Source: Chryseosolibacter sp035628595 (GTDB lineage: Bacteria > Bacteroidota > Bacteroidia > Cytophagales > Cyclobacteriaceae). Taken from it: a DNA stretch of 48,846 bases. The notes under the pieces were generated by a model. It was not told the DNA's origin. It worked only from the letters and a program-made list of their open reading frames with translations, and ran no database searches. Positions 26,679 through 34,013 of this stretch are shown piece by piece. The stretch covers positions 1 to 48,846 of the forward strand of contig DASPJN010000115.1 in the NCBI GenBank assembly GCA_035628595.1, written 5' to 3'. The translations under genes and the position numbers were made by a program. The stretch's first letter is position 1. Each line of letters opens with the position of its first letter.

Positions 26679-28332
26679 TAGAATCACGCGAATTGTGATT
26701 GGTACCCTTTCATTCATTTTGCTACTGATAGCAATGATGATGCTTTATGTCAGGTGGGTATCTGCCGTTGATCCCCCGACACAGTTAACAAAAGACGATG
26801 TGGCTCACAACGTATTGGAAGCTGATACAGGCTTGTTTGTGATCGGTAATAATTGGTTTCGCCAAAGCGAAAGTGGATTGTTTGAACTTTATGTCGAAGG
26901 TGAGCCGTTTGAAAGGGGTGTAAGAATCGGAGCGTTGACACGCGATCTTGTTCACTATCAGGAAAAGAGTTTTATTGATCAGATCAACCGCATTGTTCCT
27001 TCGGATCTTTATCGTACTGGATTGAAATTTTTTATTGGATATTTTACCCGCGATCTTCCTGATTACGTTGACGAAGAGTTCAAGCAGGAGATCTATGGAA
27101 TCTCCCAATTTTCTTCGGATGAGTTTGACAAGCTGGTTCCTGACCCGTACCAGCGGTTGTTGAACTATCACGCTGCACATGATGTAGGGCATGCGTTGCA
27201 AAACATGTCGCTGGTGGGATGTACATCGTTCGCGACATGGGGCACAGCATCATCTGATTCATCATTGATTGTTGCACGCAATTTCGATTTCTATGTTGGC
27301 GAAGAGTTTGCACGAAACAAGATCATTGCGTTTTATAATCCGGAGGATGGTTACCAGTTTATGACGGTAACGTTCGGTGGAATGACCGGAGTTCTTTCCG
27401 GGATGAATATGGAAGGTTTGTCGGTGACCATTAACGCGGCGAAATCTGAAATTCCCTCGTCAGCCGCGACACCTGTCTCAATCGTTGCACGCGAAATTCT
27501 GCAATATGCAAGTACCATTGAAGAGGCGTTTGAAATTGCAAAGAAAAGGAAGGTCTTTGTTGCCGAGTCTTTCCTGATCGGGTCTGCAGCAGATGGCCGT
27601 GCGGCAGTGATAGAAAAAAGCACCGAGACAACCGCGCTTTATGACCCGCGGGGAACGTCGCTTGTTTGTACGAATCACTTTCAAAGTGACGTACTTGGAA
27701 ACACAGATCTGAATAATGAACATAAGGCAACGAGTGCGTCACCTTATCGGTATCAGCGCGTTGCAGAACTTCTGCACAAATCCTCACCGCTCGATGTAAA
27801 CACAGCTGTAAATATTCTTCGGGATCCTTACGGCATTGATGATCGTAAAATTGGCTTTGGAAATGAAAAAGCTATTAACCAGTTCATCGCGCATCACGGA
27901 ATTATTTTTCAGCCTGAAAAGCGGTTGGTGTGGGTTTCCACAGCGCCCTGGCAACTCGGAAAATTTGTATGCTACGATCTGGCAAAAATCTTCGATCTGC
28001 GAATGACGAGCAATATGGAAGTGTATGAAACTAACCTTACGATAGATGCGGATCCGAATTTGGCCAAACCTGAGATCAGGACATTTCTCAAAGCAATGAA
28101 ATTTCGCGCGCCGTTTTCCGTGAAAGATAAAATGAATCCTGACAGCCTAATCGCGTGGAATCCGGAGGACTATTACATGTATATGCTCGCCGGTGATTAT
28201 TACATAAGACAAAACGACTTCGGCAAAGCAAAGCAAGTCTTTGAGACGGGGCTCACCAAGGAAATTGCAACGGAAAATGAGCGAAGCTATTTTTTGGAGA
28301 AGATCGAGACATGTAAAGAAGAATTACAATGA
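26671..28332 (+). CDS. C45-type Ntn hydrolase/acyltransferase, membrane-anchored
   Basis: The 553-residue protein has one N-terminal membrane helix (about 8-28) and a long N-terminal segment. Then comes the C45/acyl-CoA:6-aminopenicillanate acyltransferase-like core, which starts at GCTSFATWG with Cys184 as likely nucleophile after self-cleavage, followed by LIVARNFDFYVGEE and FGGMTGVLSGMNMEGLSV. It ends in a TPR-like helical tail. In this family an amide or ester is made or hydrolysed. As a periplasmic enzyme in the pigment operon it is a candidate for coupling the aryl-polyene acid to its alcohol or phenol partner. It overlaps the previous gene by 8 bp. Confidence 0.8.
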   Translation: MLNRITRIVIGTLSFILLLIAMMMLYVRWVSAVDPPTQLTKDDVAHNVLEADTGLFVIGNNWFRQSESGLFELYVEGEPFERGVRIGALTRDLVHYQEKSFIDQINRIVPSDLYRTGLKFFIGYFTRDLPDYVDEEFKQEIYGISQFSSDEFDKLVPDPYQRLLNYHAAHDVGHALQNMSLVGCTSFATWGTASSDSSLIVARNFDFYVGEEFARNKIIAFYNPEDGYQFMTVTFGGMTGVLSGMNMEGLSVTINAAKSEIPSSAATPVSIVAREILQYASTIEEAFEIAKKRKVFVAESFLIGSAADGRAAVIEKSTETTALYDPRGTSLVCTNHFQSDVLGNTDLNNEHKATSASPYRYQRVAELLHKSSPLDVNTAVNILRDPYGIDDRKIGFGNEKAINQFIAHHGIIFQPEKRLVWVSTAPWQLGKFVCYDLAKIFDLRMTSNMEVYETNLTIDADPNLAKPEIRTFLKAMKFRAPFSVKDKMNPDSLIAWNPEDYYMYMLAGDYYIRQNDFGKAKQVFETGLTKEIATENERSYFLEKIETCKEELQ

Positions 28333-28703
28333 TAGTTGGGACCGGTATCGATATCGTTGATGTACAGAGAATCGAGAAGCACTTTGTCCGGAACGGTGCG
28401 ATGTTTGAAAAGGTCTTCTCGCCGGAAGAGATTTCTTATTGCGATGGTTGCGCAAAGCCATATGAGCACTATGCGGCGCGCTTTGCTGCCAAGGAGGCTT
28501 TTCTGAAGGCAACCGGTCTTGGTCTAACAGCCGGATTCGATCTTTGCGACATCGTGATATCAAGCGACGAAGTAGGAAAGCCACAGGTAACCCTTCGTGG
28601 AAATTTCAGAGAAATGGCGCTGAAACAAAGCTGGAAAATCATTCACGTGTCTCTCTCACATATAACAAATGTGGCGGTTGCATCAGTTACCATCGAAACA
28701 TGA
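28329..28703 (+). CDS. acpS: Holo-ACP synthase (4'-phosphopantetheinyl transferase)
   Basis: The 124-residue protein has both AcpS signatures: GTGIDIVDVQRIE with the metal-binding Asp8, and RFAAKEAFLKA with Glu56 and Lys60. It moves phosphopantetheine from CoA to the Ser of carrier proteins. Its presence in the operon suggests a dedicated enzyme for the two pigment ACPs; whether the genome has a second housekeeping AcpS cannot be seen. It overlaps its neighbours on both sides by 4 bp. Confidence 0.9.
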   Translation: MIVGTGIDIVDVQRIEKHFVRNGAMFEKVFSPEEISYCDGCAKPYEHYAARFAAKEAFLKATGLGLTAGFDLCDIVISSDEVGKPQVTLRGNFREMALKQSWKIIHVSLSHITNVAVASVTIET

Positions 28704-29998
28704 GTTTTTTACCGCAGATAGAATTTGCATCAAAAGCTGAGGTTGATCGCGAACAACTAACCCGGCTACGTGATATAGTCAATTACGTGTCAGCAAATTC
28801 ACCGTTTTATAAGGACGCTTTTTCAAGGGCAGGATTGTCGTCCCTGGACATTCGTACCCTTCGTGATCTTGCGAAGTTTCCATTCACGACAAAGGATGAC
28901 TTATATGAGCGGAACTGGGATTTCTTATGCGTCCCGAAAACCAACGTCGCAGAATATACAAGCACCTCTGGTACGCTTGGCAAACCGGTAACAATTGCGT
29001 TGACAGTAAACGATGTTGAACGCATTGCTTATAATGAAGCTATTTCCTTCGCTTGCGCGGATGGTGCCAAAGGCGACCTTTACCAATTAATGCTCACGCT
29101 AGACAGACAATTTATGGCGGGCATGGCGTATTATGAAGGAATTCGAAAAATTGGCGCAGGTTTGGTTCGGGTAGGGCCTGGTTTGCCATTGCTGCAATGG
29201 GAAACAATCGACCGCCTTCGGCCCACCGCCGTTGTTGGTGTGCCGTCTTTCATTGTCAAATTGCTCGATTTCGCCGATGAAAATAATATCCAGTACAATG
29301 ACAAGTCGATAAAGAAGATTCTTTGTATTGGCGAGAGTATTCGTGATGTTGATCTGCAACCAAACGCGCTTGCCCGGGCCATAACTGACCGATGGAACGT
29401 GCAGTTATTTAGCACTTACGCTTCTACCGAAATGCAAACAGCGTTTACCGAGTGCAGGAGAGGAGTCGGGGGCCATCATCATCCTGAACTTGTTTATATT
29501 GAACTGCTTGATGAGAAGGGGCACTCAGTACCAGATGGCGAGCCAGGCGAGGTGGTCATGACGACGCTGGGCGTTGAAGGCATGCCATTGATACGGTACA
29601 AAACGGGCGATATCACACGCGCTTACGCAGCAAAATGTGAATGCGGAAGAGTAACAATGCGGTTAGGTGGCATCGAAGGCAGAAAGCAACAGATGATCAA
29701 ATTTAAAGGAACGACGCTTTATCCGCCGTCCATTTTTAACGTACTTAATTCACTTGATTCCGTCGCTGACTACGTCGTAGAAGTTTATCACAATACCTAT
29801 AAGACGGATGAGATCCGGATTTACGTCTGCGCCCGCGACATTGATCAAAATGTTGGAATGATGCAGGAATTGCAATCACGTTTCCAATCTTCACTTCGCG
29901 TCGTTCCGGAAATTGTGTGTAGCTCGAAAGAAAATTTGGAAAACTTGAACGGAGCGAGAAGGAGCCATAAGATTTCCAGGTTTATTGATTCGCGATAA
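28700..29998 (+). CDS. PaaK-like aryl-CoA/acyl-ACP ligase
   Basis: From ATG 28700 (ATGA overlap with acpS) the product is 432 residues. It is an adenylate-forming enzyme of the phenylacetate-CoA ligase group: STSGTLGKPVTIAL is the phosphate-binding loop, TYASTEMQTAF the A5-type motif and RYKTGDI the A8 hinge, with a Cys pair CECG just after it as in many PaaK proteins. It should activate 4-coumarate from the ammonia-lyase as an adenylate and pass it to CoA or an ACP, the job of ApeH in aryl-polyene systems. It is the last gene of the operon. Confidence 0.85.
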   Translation: MSFLPQIEFASKAEVDREQLTRLRDIVNYVSANSPFYKDAFSRAGLSSLDIRTLRDLAKFPFTTKDDLYERNWDFLCVPKTNVAEYTSTSGTLGKPVTIALTVNDVERIAYNEAISFACADGAKGDLYQLMLTLDRQFMAGMAYYEGIRKIGAGLVRVGPGLPLLQWETIDRLRPTAVVGVPSFIVKLLDFADENNIQYNDKSIKKILCIGESIRDVDLQPNALARAITDRWNVQLFSTYASTEMQTAFTECRRGVGGHHHPELVYIELLDEKGHSVPDGEPGEVVMTTLGVEGMPLIRYKTGDITRAYAAKCECGRVTMRLGGIEGRKQQMIKFKGTTLYPPSIFNVLNSLDSVADYVVEVYHNTYKTDEIRIYVCARDIDQNVGMMQELQSRFQSSLRVVPEIVCSSKENLENLNGARRSHKISRFIDSR

Positions 29999-30020
29999 AT
30001 TTACTTTCGCGTTAATCAAT
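29984..30020 (+). terminator. Hairpin across the last stop codon of the pigment operon
   Basis: ATTGATTCGCGA (29984-29995) pairs with TCGCG-TT-AATCAAT (30007-30020): a 12-bp stem with a 2-nt bulge. The TAA stop (29996-29998) lies in the 11-nt loop. No T-run follows, so it may be a 3'-end stabiliser as much as an intrinsic terminator. Confidence 0.5.
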
Positions 30021-30038
30021 GCCGGAAATAAAATTTCT

Positions 30039-30046
30039 TAATTTTG
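30039..30046 (+). promoter_or_regulatory. -7 element for the small membrane protein gene
   Basis: TAATTTTG is an exact TAnnTTTG match, 30 bp before the GTG start at 30077 and just beyond the operon-end hairpin. No good -33 element was found. Confidence 0.5.
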
Positions 30047-30076
30047 CAGAATCATTGAACTGAAAACCCTTCTATT

Positions 30077-30502
30077 GTGAAAATTCTTGTCGCTGCCGTC
30101 GTATGCTTCGTTGCTACATTCCAGTCCTATGCGCAGCAAAATCCGGAAAAAATCTTCTATATGGAAAAGATGGAGAAATATGCACGGATGAAAAATACGG
30201 GTAAAACACTGACTGTAGGTGGTGGAGTTTTATTTGTGGTCGGAATGGTTATTGCGTCTAACTCATCGACGACCACGCATTACAATGGTTACACCACGCA
30301 AACCTCAACTCAGGGTAACCCGGAAGCCGCTTTTTTATGCATTCTGCTTGGTTCAGGAGGCCTAGGGGCAGGGATCCCCTTATGGATCGTCGGTAATCAT
30401 GCGCATGACAAGTATAAGGGCAAACTCGCAGGTGTCTCTTTGAATCTAAAGATTCAAAATGACAATTATGCGCGGGGCTTAGGATTAGCCGTCAGATTTT
30501 GA
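30077..30502 (+). CDS. Uncharacterised small exported membrane protein
   Basis: The 141-residue product (GTG start) has a signal peptide (hydrophobic 3-17, cleavage near SYA-Q), a helix with a hydrophobic stretch near 44-60 (VGGGVLFVVGMVIAS), a Ser/Thr-rich loop and a second Gly-rich hydrophobic segment (CILLGSGGLGAGIPLWIVG). It ends in VSLNLKIQNDNYARGLGLAVRF, a beta-strand-like tail. I do not recognise a named family. Its own promoter-like element separates it from the pigment operon. Confidence 0.65.
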   Translation: MKILVAAVVCFVATFQSYAQQNPEKIFYMEKMEKYARMKNTGKTLTVGGGVLFVVGMVIASNSSTTTHYNGYTTQTSTQGNPEAAFLCILLGSGGLGAGIPLWIVGNHAHDKYKGKLAGVSLNLKIQNDNYARGLGLAVRF

Positions 30503-30547
30503 CAATCTGCGGGAGATGGCCGACGCGACCTGTCTCTCATACTACAA

Positions 30548-30805
30548 TCAAAAATCAAATAAATCACCTAAAAAGCCTTCACGCTTTTTCTTCCTGTATG
30601 GTTGACCGTGAAAGTAATCGTCATCTCGACGCACATGCTCAGCTCGGTTTTGTGGCAGGGGTGTTTCCCCTGCAGATCTTTCAATGATCTTGTCCAGTTC
30701 CCCACGGTCGAGCCACACGCCACGACAATTTGGACAATAATCGATTTCAATTCCCTGACGCTCAGACATGACGAGCTTTGATTCTTTACATACCGGGCAA
30801 TTCAT
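30548..30805 (-). CDS. Zinc-ribbon protein, TFIIB-type (zf-TFIIB) domain
   Basis: The 85-residue protein begins with a Cys4 zinc ribbon, MNCPVCKES then IDYCPNCRGVWLDRGELDKI, the hallmark of the bacterial zf-TFIIB family. A charged linker and a basic tail ending GFLGDLFDF follow. These small proteins are common and poorly understood; nucleic-acid or protein binding is possible. It is convergent with the small membrane protein gene. Confidence 0.8.
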   Translation of the reverse strand: MNCPVCKESKLVMSERQGIEIDYCPNCRGVWLDRGELDKIIERSAGETPLPQNRAEHVRRDDDYFHGQPYRKKKREGFLGDLFDF

Positions 30806-30955
30806 TTGATTTTGTTTTTTGTTTACAATGCTGAGGTCTGAACATCAACGCCCCCCCATGCTCATGGGATGCATCGTTTTGTCAACAAGAAAACGAAAAT
30901 GCCCCCGCGCTAGTTCCTGGATGAGAACCGTTGCTAAAGCGTCTTAAAAATATGT

Positions 30956-31777
30956 ATGTTGCCAGCGCTTCAAACATTTGTACGATTGACATCATCCGAC
31001 TTTTTCATCGAGATACAGGAAGTCTTATTATTCGTTCGCCGGCGTTATGATGACTTTAATCGCCCCACTGTTGTTTTTCTCCACGATTCATTGGGGTGTG
31101 TCGAATTGTGGCGCGACTTTCCTGAAAAACTCTGCGAGGCGATCAACTGCAACATCGTTGTTTATGACCGCCAGGGATATGGCAGATCAGCGTCGCTACC
31201 AACGCACCTTAGAAACAATGATTACCTTGAAAACGAGGCATACGTGCTTCACGATCTTCTGGAGGCACTGGATCTGAAAAATGTCATTTTGTTCGGGCAC
31301 AGTGATGGTGGATCGATAGCATTGGTCGCCGCGGCTAAATACCCTTTCATGTGTCTTGCAGTCATTGTCGAAGCTGCTCATATTTTTGTAGAGAACGTTA
31401 CGTTGAAGGGAATCCGTGCAGCTGTCCACGCATATGCAACCACCAATCTAAAAGCCCGCCTTGAAAAGTATCACGGAGACAAGACGGAAACAATTTTTAA
31501 AGCCTGGACAGATACATGGTTAGGCCAGGAATTTCAGTCATGGAACATAGAATCCTTCCTTCCTTCAATTGTGTGTCCTGTCCTTTTTATTCAGGGAGAT
31601 CGAGACGAGTATGGGAGTGTTATTCAAATGGAAGGCGTGGCACAAAAATCCGGTGGCAGCGTCGACACGTTTTTAATTCCGAACACGCATCACACCCCGC
31701 ACAAGGAAGCTGCGATGGCCGTGATTGAAAAAGTTTCAGAATTTGTTCGCCGTCTTGAGATCGACCGCATCGCGTGA
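30956..31777 (+). CDS. Alpha/beta hydrolase
   Basis: The 273-residue protein has the fold's main landmarks: PTVVFLHDSLG (oxyanion region), YDRQGYGRS, the nucleophile elbow GHSDGGS with Ser116, a late PVLFIQGDRDEYG carrying the acidic residue and the catalytic His in IPNTHHTPH. The substrate cannot be read from the sequence; it may be an esterase or similar hydrolase. It is followed by the exonuclease gene after 38 bp. Confidence 0.85.
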   Translation: MLPALQTFVRLTSSDFFIEIQEVLLFVRRRYDDFNRPTVVFLHDSLGCVELWRDFPEKLCEAINCNIVVYDRQGYGRSASLPTHLRNNDYLENEAYVLHDLLEALDLKNVILFGHSDGGSIALVAAAKYPFMCLAVIVEAAHIFVENVTLKGIRAAVHAYATTNLKARLEKYHGDKTETIFKAWTDTWLGQEFQSWNIESFLPSIVCPVLFIQGDRDEYGSVIQMEGVAQKSGGSVDTFLIPNTHHTPHKEAAMAVIEKVSEFVRRLEIDRIA

Positions 31778-31815
31778 GAATTGTCCAAACAACTTTTAAG
31801 AAATACATTTAGCAC

Positions 31816-32655
31816 ATGATGGTCCATCTTATTGACGGCACGTATGAGCTCTTCCGCCATTTCTATGGTCAGCGTAGTTTCAACAAAGGGAATGATAAAC
31901 CCAATGGCGCGGTCGTCGGTGTGCTCCATAGTGTATTGCAGATGATCGATGAAGGAGCTACCCATCTGGGTGTTGCGACCGATCACGTGATTGAGTCATT
32001 TAGAAATGAGTTGTGGCCGGGATACAAAACAGGTGATGGCATGGAGCCCGCCCTTTGGAAACAATTTCATCCGCTGGAGGAAGCATTGGTATCCATGGGG
32101 ATTACCGTGTGGCCGATGGTTGAGTTGGAGGCCGACGACGCGTTAGCTTCTGCCGCATATCTCGCTCACTCGGATCCAAATGTTCAAAAGGTTTGCATCT
32201 GGACACCGGATAAAGACCTGGCACAATGTGTACGCGACGATAGTGTCGTGCAAATTGATCGTCGCGCGAAAGTAATAAGGGATGCTGATGCTGTGTTTAA
32301 AAAATTTGGTGTTGCACCGACATTGATTCCTGACTTTCTCGCCCTTGTCGGCGATGCCGCCGACGGGTACCCTGGCATTTCCGGTATTGGCAAAACCGGC
32401 GCGGCCCGATTACTAAATGAGTACGGACCTATCGAAACGTTTCCGGAAAAGGTTCTGGGCCGGAGGCTGGAAGAAGCGCTACTGTTTAAGCGCCTTGCTA
32501 CGCTAAGGACAGACGCCTCTTTATTCACCAATGTTGATGCGCTTCGCTGGCGCGGACCAGGTAAAACGTTCGAGACACTTGTTAAGAAGCTTGGTGAGCC
32601 GAAGTTGCTAACGCGGGCAAATGAACTAGCGGAAAAAATTGTCAATGATCGATAA
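31816..32655 (+). CDS. Stand-alone 5'-3' exonuclease (Pol I N-terminal type)
   Basis: The 279-residue protein matches the FEN/5'-3' exonuclease domain of DNA polymerase I without a polymerase part. It has MVHLIDGTYELFRHFYG at the N-terminus, the acidic cluster VELEADDALAS, TPDKDLAQCV, and the helix-hairpin-helix region LVGDAADGYPGISGIGKTGAARLL. It should cut 5' flaps or RNA-DNA primers. Stand-alone versions exist beside full Pol I in many bacteria. It is separated by 9 bp from the oxidoreductase gene. Confidence 0.88.
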   Translation: MMVHLIDGTYELFRHFYGQRSFNKGNDKPNGAVVGVLHSVLQMIDEGATHLGVATDHVIESFRNELWPGYKTGDGMEPALWKQFHPLEEALVSMGITVWPMVELEADDALASAAYLAHSDPNVQKVCIWTPDKDLAQCVRDDSVVQIDRRAKVIRDADAVFKKFGVAPTLIPDFLALVGDAADGYPGISGIGKTGAARLLNEYGPIETFPEKVLGRRLEEALLFKRLATLRTDASLFTNVDALRWRGPGKTFETLVKKLGEPKLLTRANELAEKIVNDR

Positions 32656-32664
32656 TGCTTTATC

Positions 32665-33690
32665 ATGCAACTTAGATCTATGCGCCAATTCTATTTAATC
32701 AAGAAAGCAGGATCGCTCCGGAATCTGCATTTACATCAATCTGAAATTCCTCAAGTTGAGCAGGGCAAGGTGCTGGTCGCTGTCAAAAGTATTGGGCTGA
32801 ACTATGCGGACATATTCGCGATCATGGGCCTTTACAGTGCAACGCCACGGGGGGCATTTACTCCGGGACTGGAGTTTTGCGGTGAAGTGCTGGCCAGCGA
32901 GTCAGATCAGTTTACGCGCGGACAAAGGGTGATAGGAGTTACACGTTTCGGCGGATACGATAGCCATATTGTTGCTGATCCAGATTACTTGTTTTCCCTT
33001 CCAGATGGCTGGACATACGAGGAAGGTGCTGCGTTCGCCGTGCAAACGCTTACGGCCTATTATGCATTGCGTACGCTCGGGGATTTAAGATCCGGTCAAA
33101 CGGTGCTCATTCATAGTGCAGCAGGCGGCGTCGGATTACAGGCAAACCGGATTGCTAAGAAATACAACGCGTACACAGTCGGAGTTGTAGGCAGAAACGC
33201 TAAAGTTGAATTGCTTAAACGAGAAGGATATGACAAAGCAATTGTACGCGGAAAAGAATTCAGGCAAGACTTGCGAAGTGCTCTTGGCCAACGTCAGTTA
33301 AACCTGGTACTAGAGACCACAGGAGGTAGGTATTTTTATGATAGCTACGATGTGCTTGCGCCAATGGGCCGATTGATTGCTTATGGGTCTGCACAGTTCA
33401 CGCCCTCGTCACATCGACCGAATTATGTTAGCCTGCTGTTTCGTTACCTGTTCCGTCCTCGTGTTGACCCGCTGTCGATGATCAAAGCGAATAAGTCGGT
33501 GATGGGATTCAACCTCATCTGGATTTATGATCAACACCAATTGATGAAAGAGATGCTGACGGAAATTGAAAAGCTGCGATTGCCGGCACCGATTGTAGGT
33601 CATCGTTTTGGTTTCGAAGAGATGGGGGAGGCACTCGCGTTATTTCAAGGCGGCACAACAACGGGTAAGGTCGTGGTAAACCTGTCTTAA
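32665..33690 (+). CDS. Quinone oxidoreductase-like MDR family protein
   Basis: The 341-residue protein is a medium-chain dehydrogenase/reductase of the zinc-free quinone-reductase type: SIGLNYADIFAIMGLY, TPGLEFCGEVL, the NADPH-binding HSAAGGVGLQANRIAKKY and a final GGTTTGKVVVNLS. The Cys and His ligands of zinc alcohol dehydrogenases are not apparent. The substrate is unknown. Met6 (32680) is an alternative start. It probably shares a transcript with the exonuclease gene 9 bp upstream. Confidence 0.85.
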   Translation: MQLRSMRQFYLIKKAGSLRNLHLHQSEIPQVEQGKVLVAVKSIGLNYADIFAIMGLYSATPRGAFTPGLEFCGEVLASESDQFTRGQRVIGVTRFGGYDSHIVADPDYLFSLPDGWTYEEGAAFAVQTLTAYYALRTLGDLRSGQTVLIHSAAGGVGLQANRIAKKYNAYTVGVVGRNAKVELLKREGYDKAIVRGKEFRQDLRSALGQRQLNLVLETTGGRYFYDSYDVLAPMGRLIAYGSAQFTPSSHRPNYVSLLFRYLFRPRVDPLSMIKANKSVMGFNLIWIYDQHQLMKEMLTEIEKLRLPAPIVGHRFGFEEMGEALALFQGGTTTGKVVVNLS

Positions 33691-33717
33691 CTTTTTTTCA
33701 TTTTCGAAGCAGGCTTA

Positions 33718-33736
33718 AAATGGATGAGATCCATTT
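33718..33736 (+). repeat. Small perfect hairpin after the oxidoreductase gene
   Basis: AAATGGAT and ATCCATTT form an 8-bp perfect stem with a GAG loop, 28 bp after the stop. No T-run follows, so its role as a terminator is uncertain. Confidence 0.4.
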
Positions 33737-33888
33737 CGGAAATCTAGATCAAGTCCGGTTCAGGTTGACTTTCAACAAGACTTTAAATTTTTTAACTTCT
33801 TCCGCCTGTCATCCACGGCCAGGTCGATTCGAGAATGACTGTTCCGACACGCAATTCCCTCACTCAAACGTTTATCGCATAAGTACAC

Positions 33889-33937
33889 AAGTCCGATAAC
33901 TCTTTGTTTACCTATAAAAAACGGGTTTTTCGGACTT
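33889..33937 (+). repeat. Inverted repeat upstream of the subtilase gene
   Basis: AAGTCCGA (33889-33896) and TCGGACTT (33930-33937) are perfect 8-bp inverted arms. They enclose a second small hairpin (AAAAAC/GTTTTT). Ten T follow at 33955-33964. It could end upstream transcription or act as a regulatory site for the subtilase promoter. Confidence 0.45.
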
Positions 33938-33983
33938 CTTGCTGCTACTTTATCTTTTTTTTTTACCAAGCGGCTGTTTTCTG

Positions 33984-33991
33984 TATTTTTG
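33984..33991 (+). promoter_or_regulatory. -7 element for the subtilase gene
   Basis: TATTTTTG matches TAnnTTTG exactly, with TTTT at 33961-33964 exactly 19 bp upstream as a weak -33. The transcription start would be near 33998, giving a leader of about 16-20 nt before ATG 34014 (or 34020). Confidence 0.55.
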
Positions 33992-34013
33992 CAAAAAAAA
34001 CCTCACTACCTAA

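Larger units (their letters stand above)
33691..34013. other. Intergenic region before the giant subtilase: hairpins and promoter
   Basis: This 323-bp gap has no credible gene. It holds a small perfect hairpin (33718-33736), a larger inverted repeat (33889-33937), a run of ten T (33955-33964) and a -7 element (33984-33991), each listed separately or in the findings. A 65-codon minus-strand frame at 33772-33969 has no family features. Confidence 0.6.

Noticed and set aside
32184..32666. 160-codon minus-strand frame antisense to the exonuclease
   Set aside because: It mirrors a well-supported coding gene; the serine-rich product is typical of an antisense shadow.
33772..33969. 65-codon minus-strand frame upstream of the subtilase gene
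   Set aside because: Low-complexity lysine-rich start, no family features, and it overlaps the inverted repeat and T-run region.
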